Counted from the stretch's first letter, positions 1-7,968 are shown. The stretch is 12,607 nt of DNA from Candidatus Atribacteria bacterium (GCA_016934875.1 JAFGSC010000014.1:1-12607); one strand, 5' to 3'. The notes: generated from the letters alone by a model not told the origin. A program made the numbers and translations.

Positions 1-534
1 ATGAAAGCTTTTCCTTCTGATTTAAAATTGCCATTTTCCGGAATTAAAACAGAAAACCTTACAATCGTAGGTGCATGGCTTTTAGTCCTTTTAATTACCG
101 CTGTTCTTTTGTTTACACTATGGTATTTAATCACTAAGACTAAAATCGGATTGGCCTGGAGAGCTACAGCCCAGGATTTGGAAATTGCTAAAGCCATGGG
201 GATCAATGTTAATGTCGTGGTAGCTTTTAACTTTTTTTTAGGGTATAGCTTTGCTGCTTCTGCGGGTATTATGATAGGAATACTGTATAACTATGTTTCT
301 CCCACGATGGGCGAAGTTCCGGCTTACAAAATGTTAGCTATTATTGTTTTGGGAGGGTTAGGTAATCCCGTGGGGGCAGTGGTTGCGGCGATGTTAATCG
401 GATTGATTGAAACCCTCATAGGAGGTTATATCGGTTTTTTTCTTCCCAGAGATTCCATCGCTTTTATCGCGGTTATTTTAATTTTATTAATTAAACCTCA
501 AGGTTTATTTGTAAGAAAGAATATATCCAGTTAA
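1..534 (+). CDS. livH: Branched-chain amino-acid-type ABC transporter permease LivH, C-terminal part (5' end outside window)
   Basis: This is one of the two inner-membrane permeases of a HAAT-family (Liv-type) amino-acid importer. The window holds 177 residues, whereas family members run to about 290, so roughly the first 110 residues lie upstream; the ATG at base 1 is probably an internal methionine. A membrane segment lies at about residues 24-45. It is followed by the cytoplasmic EAA-like coupling loop (about 48-72, core RATAQDLEIAKAMGIN), which docks onto the ATPases. The conserved block around IIVLGGLGNPVGA (114-126) and the C-terminal KPQGLF (165-170) are typical of LivH. LivM starts 23 bases after the stop. 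The substrate cannot be read from the permease; the downstream histidine-catabolism genes suggest histidine or urocanate, but leucine/isoleucine/valine remains possible. Family assignment is firm, substrate is inference. Confidence 0.9.
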   Translation: MKAFPSDLKLPFSGIKTENLTIVGAWLLVLLITAVLLFTLWYLITKTKIGLAWRATAQDLEIAKAMGINVNVVVAFNFFLGYSFAASAGIMIGILYNYVSPTMGEVPAYKMLAIIVLGGLGNPVGAVVAAMLIGLIETLIGGYIGFFLPRDSIAFIAVILILLIKPQGLFVRKNISS

Positions 535-557
535 ATGATTAGACAGGACAATTCAAT

Positions 558-1472
558 ATGTATGAAGTAGTTGTAGCAATTAATGTAGGAATTTTTATTA
601 TCCTAGCTCTTAGTGTTAATATTATTACTGGTTATATAGGACAACCAACCTTAGGACATGCTGCTTTTTTTGGTATTGGCGCCTATGCTTCGGCTATACT
701 TACCGGGAGATATGGCGTGCCTTTTTTATTAGCCCTTCCTTTATCCAGTTTAATTTCGGGTTTTATCGGTACACTTTTAGGACTAGCCAGTTTAAGAGTT
801 AGGGATGATTTTCTGGCTATTACCACCATTGGTATCAATTTTGTGGTTGTAGCCATTTTCCAATATGTTCCTTATTTTGGAGCGTCTTTCGGTTTATCTG
901 TTTGTCCAGCTTATATTTTTGGAATCAAAATGAACTATATAGGCTATCTGTATCTGACCATTTTTCTAATACTATTGATTATCTTTTTTTTAAAAAAATT
1001 AGAAAGATCCTGGTTTGGTTTAGCCATGGGTGGAATAAGAAATGATGAGGGAGCAGCTGCATCGATAGGTATTGATATCAAAAAGTATAAAATTATTGCT
1101 TTTATATTAGGTACTGCTATTGCTGGGATCGCAGGATGTATTTATGCTCATTATATGACTTTTATTTCTTCAGTCGATTTTGCTTTTTTAACTTCAATTA
1201 CTATTTTATCTATGGCGATGGTGGGAGGTTCTGGTACTATAAGAGGTCCAATTATTGGAGCGATATTTCTCGGTCTTGCTCCCGAAGTATTTAGGTTCGC
1301 CATGGAGTATAGAATGCTAATCTATGGTGCTTTGCTGGTATTTACGATGAGGTTTCAACCGGAAGGTCTTTTGGGAGAAAGAAGTTATTTGTGGATGGCT
1401 ATAAAGAAACTATTCGGGGAAACCAAAGCGGTAAAAGAGATAGAAAGTGGTGCAAAGGATGGCAATACTTAA
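558..1472 (+). CDS. livM: Branched-chain amino-acid-type ABC transporter permease LivM
   Basis: This is the second permease of the Liv-type importer, pairing with LivH in the membrane. It has 304 residues, normal for the short form of LivM. The N-terminal family motif is visible as NIITGYIGQPTLGHAAFFGIG (split here as NIITGYIGQ, 21-29, and PTLGHAAFFGIG, 30-41). Several hydrophobic helices follow. The cytoplasmic coupling loop is at about 150-182 (SWFGLAMGGIRNDEGAAASIGID). The late block MVGGSGTIRGPIIGA (221-235) and the RFQPEGLLG tail (265-273) are also family features. The ATG at 558 has an AGGA ribosome site 9 bases upstream (545-548). Its last 14 bases overlap the chosen start of livG, suggesting coupled translation. 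The usual periplasmic GG-rich loop near 110 is divergent (FGLSVCPAYIFG), which may reflect a non-standard substrate. Confidence 0.93.
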   Translation: MYEVVVAINVGIFIILALSVNIITGYIGQPTLGHAAFFGIGAYASAILTGRYGVPFLLALPLSSLISGFIGTLLGLASLRVRDDFLAITTIGINFVVVAIFQYVPYFGASFGLSVCPAYIFGIKMNYIGYLYLTIFLILLIIFFLKKLERSWFGLAMGGIRNDEGAAASIGIDIKKYKIIAFILGTAIAGIAGCIYAHYMTFISSVDFAFLTSITILSMAMVGGSGTIRGPIIGAIFLGLAPEVFRFAMEYRMLIYGALLVFTMRFQPEGLLGERSYLWMAIKKLFGETKAVKEIESGAKDGNT

Positions 1473-2214
1473 AATAGAAAAATTAAGGAAATATTTTGGG
1501 GGAGTAAGAGCAGTTAACGGAGTCAGCGTTGAAGTTGAAAGAGGAGAAATACTCGGAGTGATTGGACCAAACGGAGCAGGCAAAACGACCTTTTTCAATA
1601 CGATCTGCGGTGTCTATCGTCCTGACGGAGGAAAGATCCTGTTACGGAATAGAGAAATTCAGGGATTAACTTCTTTTCAGATAGCCAGGCTAGGTATTGC
1701 CCGAACCTTTCAAATCGTAAAACCTTTTGCTGATATGACTGTTTTAGATAATGTTATATCGGCAATCGGGATAAATAGATATAAAAGTATATGGGGCTCT
1801 TTTAGGAATTGTCGGACAAATGAAGCAATCGGTAAAGCCAAGGAGCTTCTTGAAATGGTTGAATTGGAAGGATATGAACAAGAAAAGGCAGGGGCTTTGA
1901 GTCTAGGGTATATTAAAAGATTAGAGATTGCCAGGGCTCTAGGTATCGACCCAAAAATTATTATGCTAGATGAGCCCTGTGCCGGGTTGAGCCATGATGC
2001 TATGGAAGAATTTATCCAATTGTTTAAAAGATTAACCACAGAAGGACTTACGATCATGATGGTAGAACATAATATGCCTACTGCCATGGCTTTATGTGAC
2101 CGGATGATTGTTTTAGATTATGGTGAAAAGATTGCCGAAGGAAAACCTAAGGAAATTCAGGAAAATGAAAAAGTCATTGAAGCATATTTAGGTAAGGAAG
2201 AAGATAATGCTTAG
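1459..2214 (+). CDS. livG: Branched-chain amino-acid-type ABC transporter ATP-binding protein LivG
   Basis: This is one of two cytoplasmic ATPases that power the LivHM permease pair. I chose the ATG at 1459, giving 251 residues beginning MAILKIEKL, as in the family; an upstream GTG at 1447 would add four residues with no better ribosome site. Walker A is GPNGAGKT (36-43), the Q-loop is RTFQIVKPF (Q85), Walker B is IIMLDE (167-172) and the switch histidine is H204 in MVEHN. The ABC signature is unusual: LSLGYIKRLEIARAL (147-161), where LivG proteins normally read close to LSYGQQRRLEIARAL. The catalytic residues are otherwise complete, so the protein is probably active. It overlaps livM by 14 bases and livF by 8, so the three are likely translated together. 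Confidence 0.94.
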   Translation: MAILKIEKLRKYFGGVRAVNGVSVEVERGEILGVIGPNGAGKTTFFNTICGVYRPDGGKILLRNREIQGLTSFQIARLGIARTFQIVKPFADMTVLDNVISAIGINRYKSIWGSFRNCRTNEAIGKAKELLEMVELEGYEQEKAGALSLGYIKRLEIARALGIDPKIIMLDEPCAGLSHDAMEEFIQLFKRLTTEGLTIMMVEHNMPTAMALCDRMIVLDYGEKIAEGKPKEIQENEKVIEAYLGKEEDNA

Positions 2215-2911
2215 ATTAGAAGAGGTTCATGTATTCTACGAGGAGTCTCAGGCAGTCAGTGAGGTATCGATCTCTGTTGAAAAAGGCGAGTTTGTAACGA
2301 TTATTGGGGCAAATGGTGCAGGGAAAAGTACCATCATGAAAGCAATTATGGGATTGGTTGCAGTTAAAAAGGGCAAGGTCTACTTTGAGGGTAATGATTT
2401 AACCAACAGACCACCTTGGATTCGAGCTGAGATGGGTATTGGTTATATCCCTGAAGGAAGACGGGTTTTCCCTGATCTGACTGTGGTTGAAAACTTAAAA
2501 GTGGGAGCATATACGATAAAAAGTAAAAGAATATTGAACCAGAATTTAGAAAGAGTTTTTTCCCTTTTTCCAAGACTCAAAGAAAGGGAATCACAACTTG
2601 CTAGAAGTATGAGCGGGGGAGAACAACAGATGTTGGCAATCGGCAGGGCAATTATGCTGAACCCTAAGCTTCTGCTTATCGATGAAATTAGTATGGGTCT
2701 CATGCCCATTTTAGTGAATACTGTTTTTGCTGCTATTAAGAAGATGCATGTGGAAGGAATCACAATACTATTGGTCGAGCAGAATGCCAAAAAAGCTCTT
2801 GCCAATGCGGATAGAGGTTATGTCTTAGAAACCGGACATATCACCTTAGAGGATCGGGCAGATCTTCTTAACCAGAGAGATGAAATAAAGAAAGCTTACC
2901 TTGGGGGATAG
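2207..2911 (+). CDS. livF: Branched-chain amino-acid-type ABC transporter ATP-binding protein LivF
   Basis: This is the partner ATPase of LivG in the Liv-type importer, 234 residues, the usual LivF length. Walker A is GANGAGKS (34-41). The LivF-typical GIGYIPEGRRVFPDLTV stretch is at 77-93. The ABC signature is MSGGEQQMLAIGRA (135-148) and Walker B is LLLIDE (155-160). The switch position is Gln192 in LVEQNA, as is normal for LivF rather than His. After Walker B it reads ISMGLMP where the family usually has PSLGLAP, a small divergence. The ATG at 2207 has a good AAGGAAG ribosome site (2194-2200) and lies inside the end of livG (8-base overlap). It is the last transport gene; hutU follows after 60 bases without a visible terminator, so read-through into the histidine genes is expected. 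Confidence 0.94.
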   Translation: MLRLEEVHVFYEESQAVSEVSISVEKGEFVTIIGANGAGKSTIMKAIMGLVAVKKGKVYFEGNDLTNRPPWIRAEMGIGYIPEGRRVFPDLTVVENLKVGAYTIKSKRILNQNLERVFSLFPRLKERESQLARSMSGGEQQMLAIGRAIMLNPKLLLIDEISMGLMPILVNTVFAAIKKMHVEGITILLVEQNAKKALANADRGYVLETGHITLEDRADLLNQRDEIKKAYLGG

Positions 2912-2953
2912 GCTTTGATCTATTGTTCATGGTCTTAGATGTTATTGATTTTG

Positions 2954-2963
2954 AAAGAGGTGG
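2954..2963 (+). promoter_or_regulatory. Ribosome binding site that sets the hutU start
   Basis: The purine-rich stretch AAAGAGGTGG ends 8 bases before the ATG at 2972. It lies inside the longer open frame that begins with an ATG at 2939. That upstream ATG has no ribosome site of its own, so 2972 is the better start. Confidence 0.65.
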
Positions 2964-2971
2964 TAATTATA

Positions 2972-4984
2972 ATGCAAACCAATATAGATATTTTAAACGC
3001 AATGGTGATTAAATTAGACGATGAATTGCCAGAAATACCTGAATTTAAAGAGGGTATTCGAAGGGCGCCCAAAAGGGAACTTGTTCTTAAAAAAGAAGAA
3101 ATTGGATTAGCACTTAAAAATGCTTTGCGATATGTCCCAGAAAAATGGCATAAAAAATTAGCTCCGGAGTTTTTCGATGAGTTGTTAACGGTAGGAAGAA
3201 TCTATGGATATCGGTTTAGGCCTAAAGGAAATATCTATGGGAAACCAGTCAATGAATATAAAGGGAATTGTCTTGCCGGGAAAGCGATGCAAGTGATGAT
3301 CGACAATAACCTGAACTTCGATGTTGCCTTATACCCTTATGAATTAACCACTTATGGAGAAACTGGGCAGGTTTGTCAAAACTGGATGCAATACAGGCTT
3401 ATTAAAAAATATTTAGAAGTATTGACGGAGAATCAAACTCTGGTAGTTGAATCAGGACATCCGCTTGGATTATTCGAATCTTCCCCTGATTCACCTCGAG
3501 CAATACTAACAAACGGTTTGCTGGTTGGTCAATATGATAATCAAGAAGATTGGCATAAGGCGATATCGTTAGGTGTTTCCAATTACGGACAAATGACTGC
3601 TGGTGGATGGATGTATATCGGTCCCCAGGGAATAGTACACGGAACCTATAATACTTTATTGAATGCCGGCCGGTTAAAATTTGATATTACTGGCGATGAT
3701 GACCTGAGTGGATACTTATTTGTAAGTTCAGGGTTGGGTGGAATGAGTGGAGCCCAGGGGAAAGCAATTGAGATTGCCAATGGTGTAGGGATTATAGCGG
3801 AAGTTGACTTTTCCAGAATCAAGACCAGGTTTGATCAGGGCTGGATTAAAAAAATAGCGAAAGATCCAACTGAAGCCTTTAATCTAGCACAGGAAGCTAT
3901 GAAAAAGAAAGAGAGTATTTCCATAGGTTTCTATGGGAACGTTGTTGATCTACTGGAATATGCAGTCAAGCAAAATATCAGAATTCATTTGTTGTCAGAT
4001 CAAACCTCTTGCCATGTACCTTATGAAGGAGGGTACTGTCCTCAAGGGTTGACTTTTGAAGAAAGAACACAAACCCTTAAGTCGGATAAGGTGAAATTCG
4101 TCAAATTAGTGAATCAGTCACTAAGCCATCATTTTGAATTAGTCAAGATCCTTGTCAATCGGGGTACATATTTCTTTGATTACGGAAATAGTTTTATGAA
4201 AGCCGTTTTTGATGCAGGAGTCAAAGAAATTTGTAAAAATGGGGAAAATCCAAATGATGGTTTTATCTTTCCTTCTTATGTAGAAGACATCATGGGCCCA
4301 CTATTGTTTGATTATGGTTATGGACCCTTCAGGTGGGTTTGTTTAAGTGGTCAGCATAAAGATTTGGTCAAAACGGATAAAGCAGCCATGGAATGCATTG
4401 ACCCTAATCGAAGGTTTCAGGATAGAGATAATTATTTCTGGATCAAAAATGCTGAGAAAAATCAATTAGTCGTTGGGACCCAAGCGAGGATTTTATACCA
4501 AGATGCTATGGGAAGGATTAATATTGCCCTAAAATTTAACGAAATGGTTAGAAAGGGAGAAATTGGTCCTGTTATGTTAGGTAGAGATCATCATGATTCT
4601 GGGGGAACAGATTCTCCTTATAGGGAAACTGCCAATATTAAAGACGGTAGCAATATAACTGCAGATATGGCAATTCAGTGTTTTGCGGGTAATATTGCCA
4701 GGGGAATGACGATGGTAACTTTACACAATGGCGGTGGAGTTGGCATTGGTAAAGCGATCAATGGCGGCTTTGGTTTAGTGCTTGATGGTAGTGAAAAGGT
4801 AGATACAATCATTATGAAAGCAATATCTTGGGATGTTTTAGGGGGTGTAGCCAGACGTTCCTGGGCTCGAAATGAACATGCTATGGAAACTGCTCTTAAG
4901 CATAATATAGAAAACAAAGCAGGCGATCATATTACCCTTCCTTATTTGGTTGATGAAGATTTAATCAAGAAATTAATTAATTAA
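2972..4984 (+). CDS. hutU: Urocanate hydratase (urocanase), long animal-like form
   Basis: This enzyme adds water to urocanate to give 4-imidazolone-5-propionate, using tightly bound NAD+ as an electrophile; it is cytoplasmic. The 670-residue product matches the long type known from animal UROC1 (about 676 residues) rather than the roughly 555-residue Pseudomonas/Bacillus HutU. Hallmarks in order are SGHPLGLF near residue 157, MTAGGWMYIGPQGIVHGT (about 208-225), and the NAD-binding glycine loop SSGLGGMSGAQGKA (252-265). Next come SDQTSCH, the active-site segment GYGPFRWVC with Cys457, RDHHDSGGTDSPYRET (538-553) and ALHNGGGVG with INGGFGLVLDG. Cys457 is probably the counterpart of the catalytic-region cysteine of the short enzymes. 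The ATG at 2972 was chosen for its ribosome site. The gene sits between livF and ftcD in a same-strand run. No HutH is seen, so urocanate must come from a gene elsewhere or from import. Confidence 0.95.
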   Translation: MQTNIDILNAMVIKLDDELPEIPEFKEGIRRAPKRELVLKKEEIGLALKNALRYVPEKWHKKLAPEFFDELLTVGRIYGYRFRPKGNIYGKPVNEYKGNCLAGKAMQVMIDNNLNFDVALYPYELTTYGETGQVCQNWMQYRLIKKYLEVLTENQTLVVESGHPLGLFESSPDSPRAILTNGLLVGQYDNQEDWHKAISLGVSNYGQMTAGGWMYIGPQGIVHGTYNTLLNAGRLKFDITGDDDLSGYLFVSSGLGGMSGAQGKAIEIANGVGIIAEVDFSRIKTRFDQGWIKKIAKDPTEAFNLAQEAMKKKESISIGFYGNVVDLLEYAVKQNIRIHLLSDQTSCHVPYEGGYCPQGLTFEERTQTLKSDKVKFVKLVNQSLSHHFELVKILVNRGTYFFDYGNSFMKAVFDAGVKEICKNGENPNDGFIFPSYVEDIMGPLLFDYGYGPFRWVCLSGQHKDLVKTDKAAMECIDPNRRFQDRDNYFWIKNAEKNQLVVGTQARILYQDAMGRINIALKFNEMVRKGEIGPVMLGRDHHDSGGTDSPYRETANIKDGSNITADMAIQCFAGNIARGMTMVTLHNGGGVGIGKAINGGFGLVLDGSEKVDTIIMKAISWDVLGGVARRSWARNEHAMETALKHNIENKAGDHITLPYLVDEDLIKKLIN

Positions 4985-5021
4985 ATGGTGAATTTATTTC
5001 TAGAAAAGGTTAGAAAACGAA

Positions 5022-5927
5022 ATGAAAAAGAAAAAGCAAATTGTGGAATGTGTTCCTAATTTTAGTGAAGGAAAAGATTTAACCAAGATAGAAAAAATTG
5101 TAGACCCTCTGAAACATAAAAAGGGGATTAAGTTGTTGGGATATGAAAGAGATGAAGATTATAACCGTCTAGTTGTAACTGTTATAGGAGAACCTGAACC
5201 TTTGAAAGAAGCGATTATCGAATCCATGGGTGTGGCTATAGAAGTGATTGACATGAGAAAACACCAAGGTCAGCACCCTCGCATGGGGGCTATCGATGTT
5301 GTTCCTTTTATACCTATCAAGAATTTCAGTATAGATGAGGCAATTTCCCTTTCGAAAGAGGTAGCAAGAATAGTATACGATAAGTATAACTTACCTGTAT
5401 TTCTATACGAGAAATCGGCAACTTTATCTAATCGCGAAAATCTTTCGGAAATTCGAAAAGGTGAGTTTGAAGGAATGAGTGAAAAAATAAAAAAGCCGGA
5501 GTGGAAACCGGACTATGGTTCCACCAAAATTCACCCAACTGCCGGAGTGACTGCTGTTGGTGCTAGGGAACCGTTGATTGCATATAATATCAATCTGAAT
5601 ACGAACAACTTGGAAATAGCCAATCACATTGCCAGAAGTATCAGGCATAAAAATGGTGGTTTGAGGTACTGTAAGGCAATAGGTGTTGCACTAAAAGAAA
5701 GAGGCATTGTTCAAGTGTCTATCAATATGACTGATTATACTAAAACGCCTCTTTACCGGGCTTTTGAATTGGTCAGAATTGAGGCAAAGCGGTTTGGTGT
5801 GAATGTGATAGGAAGTGAAATTGTTGGTTTTGCCCCATTGGAGTCTTTAGTTAATTCGGCAGCTTATTATCTTGGTTTAGAAAAATTTTCTACAGAGCAG
5901 ATTTTAGAAGTAAGGATGACTGAGTAA
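5022..5927 (+). CDS. ftcD: Glutamate formimidoyltransferase (formiminotransferase), monofunctional
   Basis: This enzyme moves the formimino group from N-formimino-L-glutamate to tetrahydrofolate, giving glutamate and 5-formimino-THF. The 301 residues cover the formiminotransferase N- and C-subdomains only; the cyclodeaminase half, fused in animal FTCD, is encoded separately downstream as fchA. The N-terminal family motif is VECVPNFSEG (8-17). The block DMRKHQGQHPRMGAIDVVPF (77-96) carries His81, which aligns with the catalytic histidine known from pig FTCD (His82). The mid-protein block HPTAGVTAVGAREPLIAYNI (171-190) and IVGFAPLESL (267-276) also fit. An AGAAAAGG stretch (5002-5009) precedes the ATG with long spacing, so initiation may be modest. 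hutI starts one base after the stop. Its presence shows that this organism uses the folate route, not HutG/HutF, to finish histidine breakdown. Confidence 0.95.
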   Translation: MKKKKQIVECVPNFSEGKDLTKIEKIVDPLKHKKGIKLLGYERDEDYNRLVVTVIGEPEPLKEAIIESMGVAIEVIDMRKHQGQHPRMGAIDVVPFIPIKNFSIDEAISLSKEVARIVYDKYNLPVFLYEKSATLSNRENLSEIRKGEFEGMSEKIKKPEWKPDYGSTKIHPTAGVTAVGAREPLIAYNINLNTNNLEIANHIARSIRHKNGGLRYCKAIGVALKERGIVQVSINMTDYTKTPLYRAFELVRIEAKRFGVNVIGSEIVGFAPLESLVNSAAYYLGLEKFSTEQILEVRMTE

Positions 5928-5928
5928 A

Positions 5929-7218
5929 ATGATCGATCAAGGGAATCTATTGATTAAGAATTGTTCGGAAATAGTAACTTGCAGTGGCTTTAGCGCTAAA
6001 AAGGGCAAAGAAATGTCTGATTTAAAGGTTATCCCGAATGGTGCATTAGTTATTGAAGGGGGAATCATTAAAGCTGTAGGCAAAAGTAAGGAAATTTCAG
6101 AAAGGTTCAATGGAGAAAGTTATGAAGTTATTGATGCCTCTGGCAAGTCGGTTTTACCCGGGTTTGTGGATTCTCATACTCATTTTGTATTTGGGGGATA
6201 TAGGGCAGAAGAATTTTGCTGGAGATTAAACGGAATAAGCTACATGGATATTATGCAAAGAGGAGGGGGTATTTTAAATACAGTTAAAGCTACCAGGGCA
6301 GCTTCCAAGAAAGAATTGTTTCAGGAAGGGCTTAAAAGGTTAGATTCTATGCTTTCTTTTGGGGTGACGACTGTTGAAGGGAAAAGCGGATATGGACTTG
6401 ATTGCGAAACGGAGATAAAACAATTAGAAGTCATGGAAGAATTGGATAGAACACACCCTATAAGCATCGTAAAGACTTTTTTAGGGGCTCATGTATTACC
6501 TGAGGAGTATAATAAGGGTAAAGAGGACCAGTTTATTGATGATATCATTATCAAAGTACTTCCTATTGTCGTAGAAAGAAAGCTGGCAGAATTTTGTGAT
6601 GTTTTTTGTGAGAAAAATGTGTTTTCAATAGAACAATCCAGAAGGTTATTATTGGAAGCAAAAAAGAGGGGAATGAAAGTTAAACTCCATGCTGATGAAA
6701 TTGTGCCCTTTGGTGGAGCAGAATTGGCGGCTGAATTAGGAGCTGTTTCTGCTGACCACTTATTAAAGGCTTCGGAAAAAGGAATAGAAAAAATAAGCCA
6801 AGCCGGTGTTATTGCAACTTTGTTACCTGGTACAGCCTTTAGTTTAAAAGAACCTTATCCCAAAGCAAGAACTATGATAGAAAAAGAATGTGCTGTCGCT
6901 TTAGCTAGTGATATGAATCCAGGAAGTTGTTATACTGAATCAATTCCTCTAATCTTTGCTTTAGCTACGATTTATATGGATATGACTGTGGAGGAGACTG
7001 TTTCTGCCTTAACGATCAATGGGGCAGCTGCTTTAAATAGGGAAAAAACCATTGGAAGTATTGATGTTGGGAAACAAGGGGATATTATCATCCTGGAATT
7101 TCCTTCTTATCATTATATTCCCTATCATTTAGGAGTGAGTTGTGTAGAAAAAGTGATCAAGAAGGGCAGGATTGTATTTGATAAAGAAAGGAAAGAACAA
7201 AAATATGTTAGGAGATAA
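5929..7218 (+). CDS. hutI: Imidazolonepropionase
   Basis: This enzyme opens the ring of 4-imidazolone-5-propionate to give N-formimino-L-glutamate, the substrate of the FtcD just upstream. It is a cytoplasmic metal-dependent amidohydrolase of 429 residues, normal for HutI. The metal-binding HxH is in DSHTHFVFGG (His83, His85). The family block RLNGISYMDIMQRGGGI (99-115) is followed by VEGKSGYGLD (149-158) and KTFLGAH (182-188). Further metal or catalytic residues are His254 and Glu257 in KLHADE, His277 in SADHL, and Asp328 in SDMNPGS. All expected catalytic positions are present. The gene follows ftcD by one base, with AAGGA (5912-5916) upstream, and overlaps the start of fchA by 14 bases. 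Gene order U-F-I-A does not follow reaction order, but the four make a complete urocanate-to-methenyl-THF set. Confidence 0.96.
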   Translation: MIDQGNLLIKNCSEIVTCSGFSAKKGKEMSDLKVIPNGALVIEGGIIKAVGKSKEISERFNGESYEVIDASGKSVLPGFVDSHTHFVFGGYRAEEFCWRLNGISYMDIMQRGGGILNTVKATRAASKKELFQEGLKRLDSMLSFGVTTVEGKSGYGLDCETEIKQLEVMEELDRTHPISIVKTFLGAHVLPEEYNKGKEDQFIDDIIIKVLPIVVERKLAEFCDVFCEKNVFSIEQSRRLLLEAKKRGMKVKLHADEIVPFGGAELAAELGAVSADHLLKASEKGIEKISQAGVIATLLPGTAFSLKEPYPKARTMIEKECAVALASDMNPGSCYTESIPLIFALATIYMDMTVEETVSALTINGAAALNREKTIGSIDVGKQGDIIILEFPSYHYIPYHLGVSCVEKVIKKGRIVFDKERKEQKYVRR

Positions 7219-7822
7219 AAGTGTCAATGAATTTTTAAAAGAACTATCTTCTTCTGCCCCGGTTCCGGGAGGAGGAAGCGTTGCTGCCTTAAGTGCAAGC
7301 CTTGCCTCTGCTTTAACTGAGATGGTAGCAAATCTTACCATAGGGAAGAAAGGTTTTGAAACAGTCAATGATGAGATGGAAAAAATATCTCAAGAATCGT
7401 CTCATTATCGGGAGAAGTTTTTAAAGGATATCGATAAAGATGCCGAGGTATTTAGCCAGGTAATGAGCGCTTTTAAATTGCCTAAAAATACGCAGGAAGA
7501 GATAGATCATAGAAAGGGAGTTATCCAGGAGGAATTCAAGGAAGCTGCCTTAGTCCCTCTTGAGGTAGCAGAAGATGTAGTTCAATTCATGGATGTCATT
7601 GCAAAAGTTGTAGAAATGGGGAATAAGAATGCGATTAGTGATGGAGCAGTTGCAGCGATCATGGCAAGGAGTGCAACACTCGGGGCATTATATAATGTGA
7701 AAATCAATTTACAATCAATTAAAGATGAAACGTTTGTAAACGAGACAACAGAAAAAGTACAGTTACTCGAATCATTAGCCATTGAAAAAGAAAATAAAAT
7801 ACTTTCTAAAGTGGGATTTTAA
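7205..7822 (+). CDS. fchA: Formimidoyltetrahydrofolate cyclodeaminase (methenyltetrahydrofolate cyclohydrolase-like family)
   Basis: This enzyme converts 5-formimino-THF to 5,10-methenyl-THF and ammonia, saving the carbon from histidine for one-carbon metabolism. The 205-residue length matches stand-alone FchA proteins (about 208). The start motif SSSAPVPGGGSVAALSA (15-31) is the family hallmark. The Asp-x-Asp pair at 77/79 in DIDKDAEVF lies where animal FTCD has its cyclodeaminase aspartate. It is followed by FKLPKNTQEE (90-99) and GNKNAISDGAVAA (139-151). The ATG at 7205 was chosen over an upstream TTG at 7172. It gives a family-like N-terminus (MLGDKSVNEFL) and has a GGAAAG ribosome site at 7191-7196. 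It overlaps hutI by 14 bases. This is the last gene of the run; no clear terminator follows. Some relatives are annotated as methenyl-THF cyclohydrolase, but the operon argues for the cyclodeaminase role. Confidence 0.93.
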   Translation: MLGDKSVNEFLKELSSSAPVPGGGSVAALSASLASALTEMVANLTIGKKGFETVNDEMEKISQESSHYREKFLKDIDKDAEVFSQVMSAFKLPKNTQEEIDHRKGVIQEEFKEAALVPLEVAEDVVQFMDVIAKVVEMGNKNAISDGAVAAIMARSATLGALYNVKINLQSIKDETFVNETTEKVQLLESLAIEKENKILSKVGF

Positions 7823-7941
7823 AACATAGCCGTCATGGAAATTTTGCTTATAAAAACAATGCATCTTGATCAGATATAAACTCACTATACTAAATACTAA
7901 AAGAAAATTATACAACAATATTTGACAATTTATTGATTATA

Positions 7942-7968
7942 TTGACTTTATTTAAAGGATATGATAAT
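7942..7968 (+). promoter_or_regulatory. Candidate sigma-70-type promoter for the TRAP operon
   Basis: A -35-like TTGACT (7942-7947) and a -10-like GATAAT (7963-7968) are separated by 15 bases, a little shorter than ideal. A perfect TTGACA occurs 20 bases earlier (7922-7927) but has no good -10 partner. A TATAAT also occurs at 7981-7986 without a good -35. The exact start site is therefore unsure, but a promoter in this spacer is likely because the operon begins here. Confidence 0.4.

Noticed and set aside
4675..4917. Minus-strand 80-codon open frame inside hutU, like several others inside the plus-strand genes
   Set aside because: It lies entirely within a strongly conserved coding gene, has no family features and reads as the antisense shadow of that gene.
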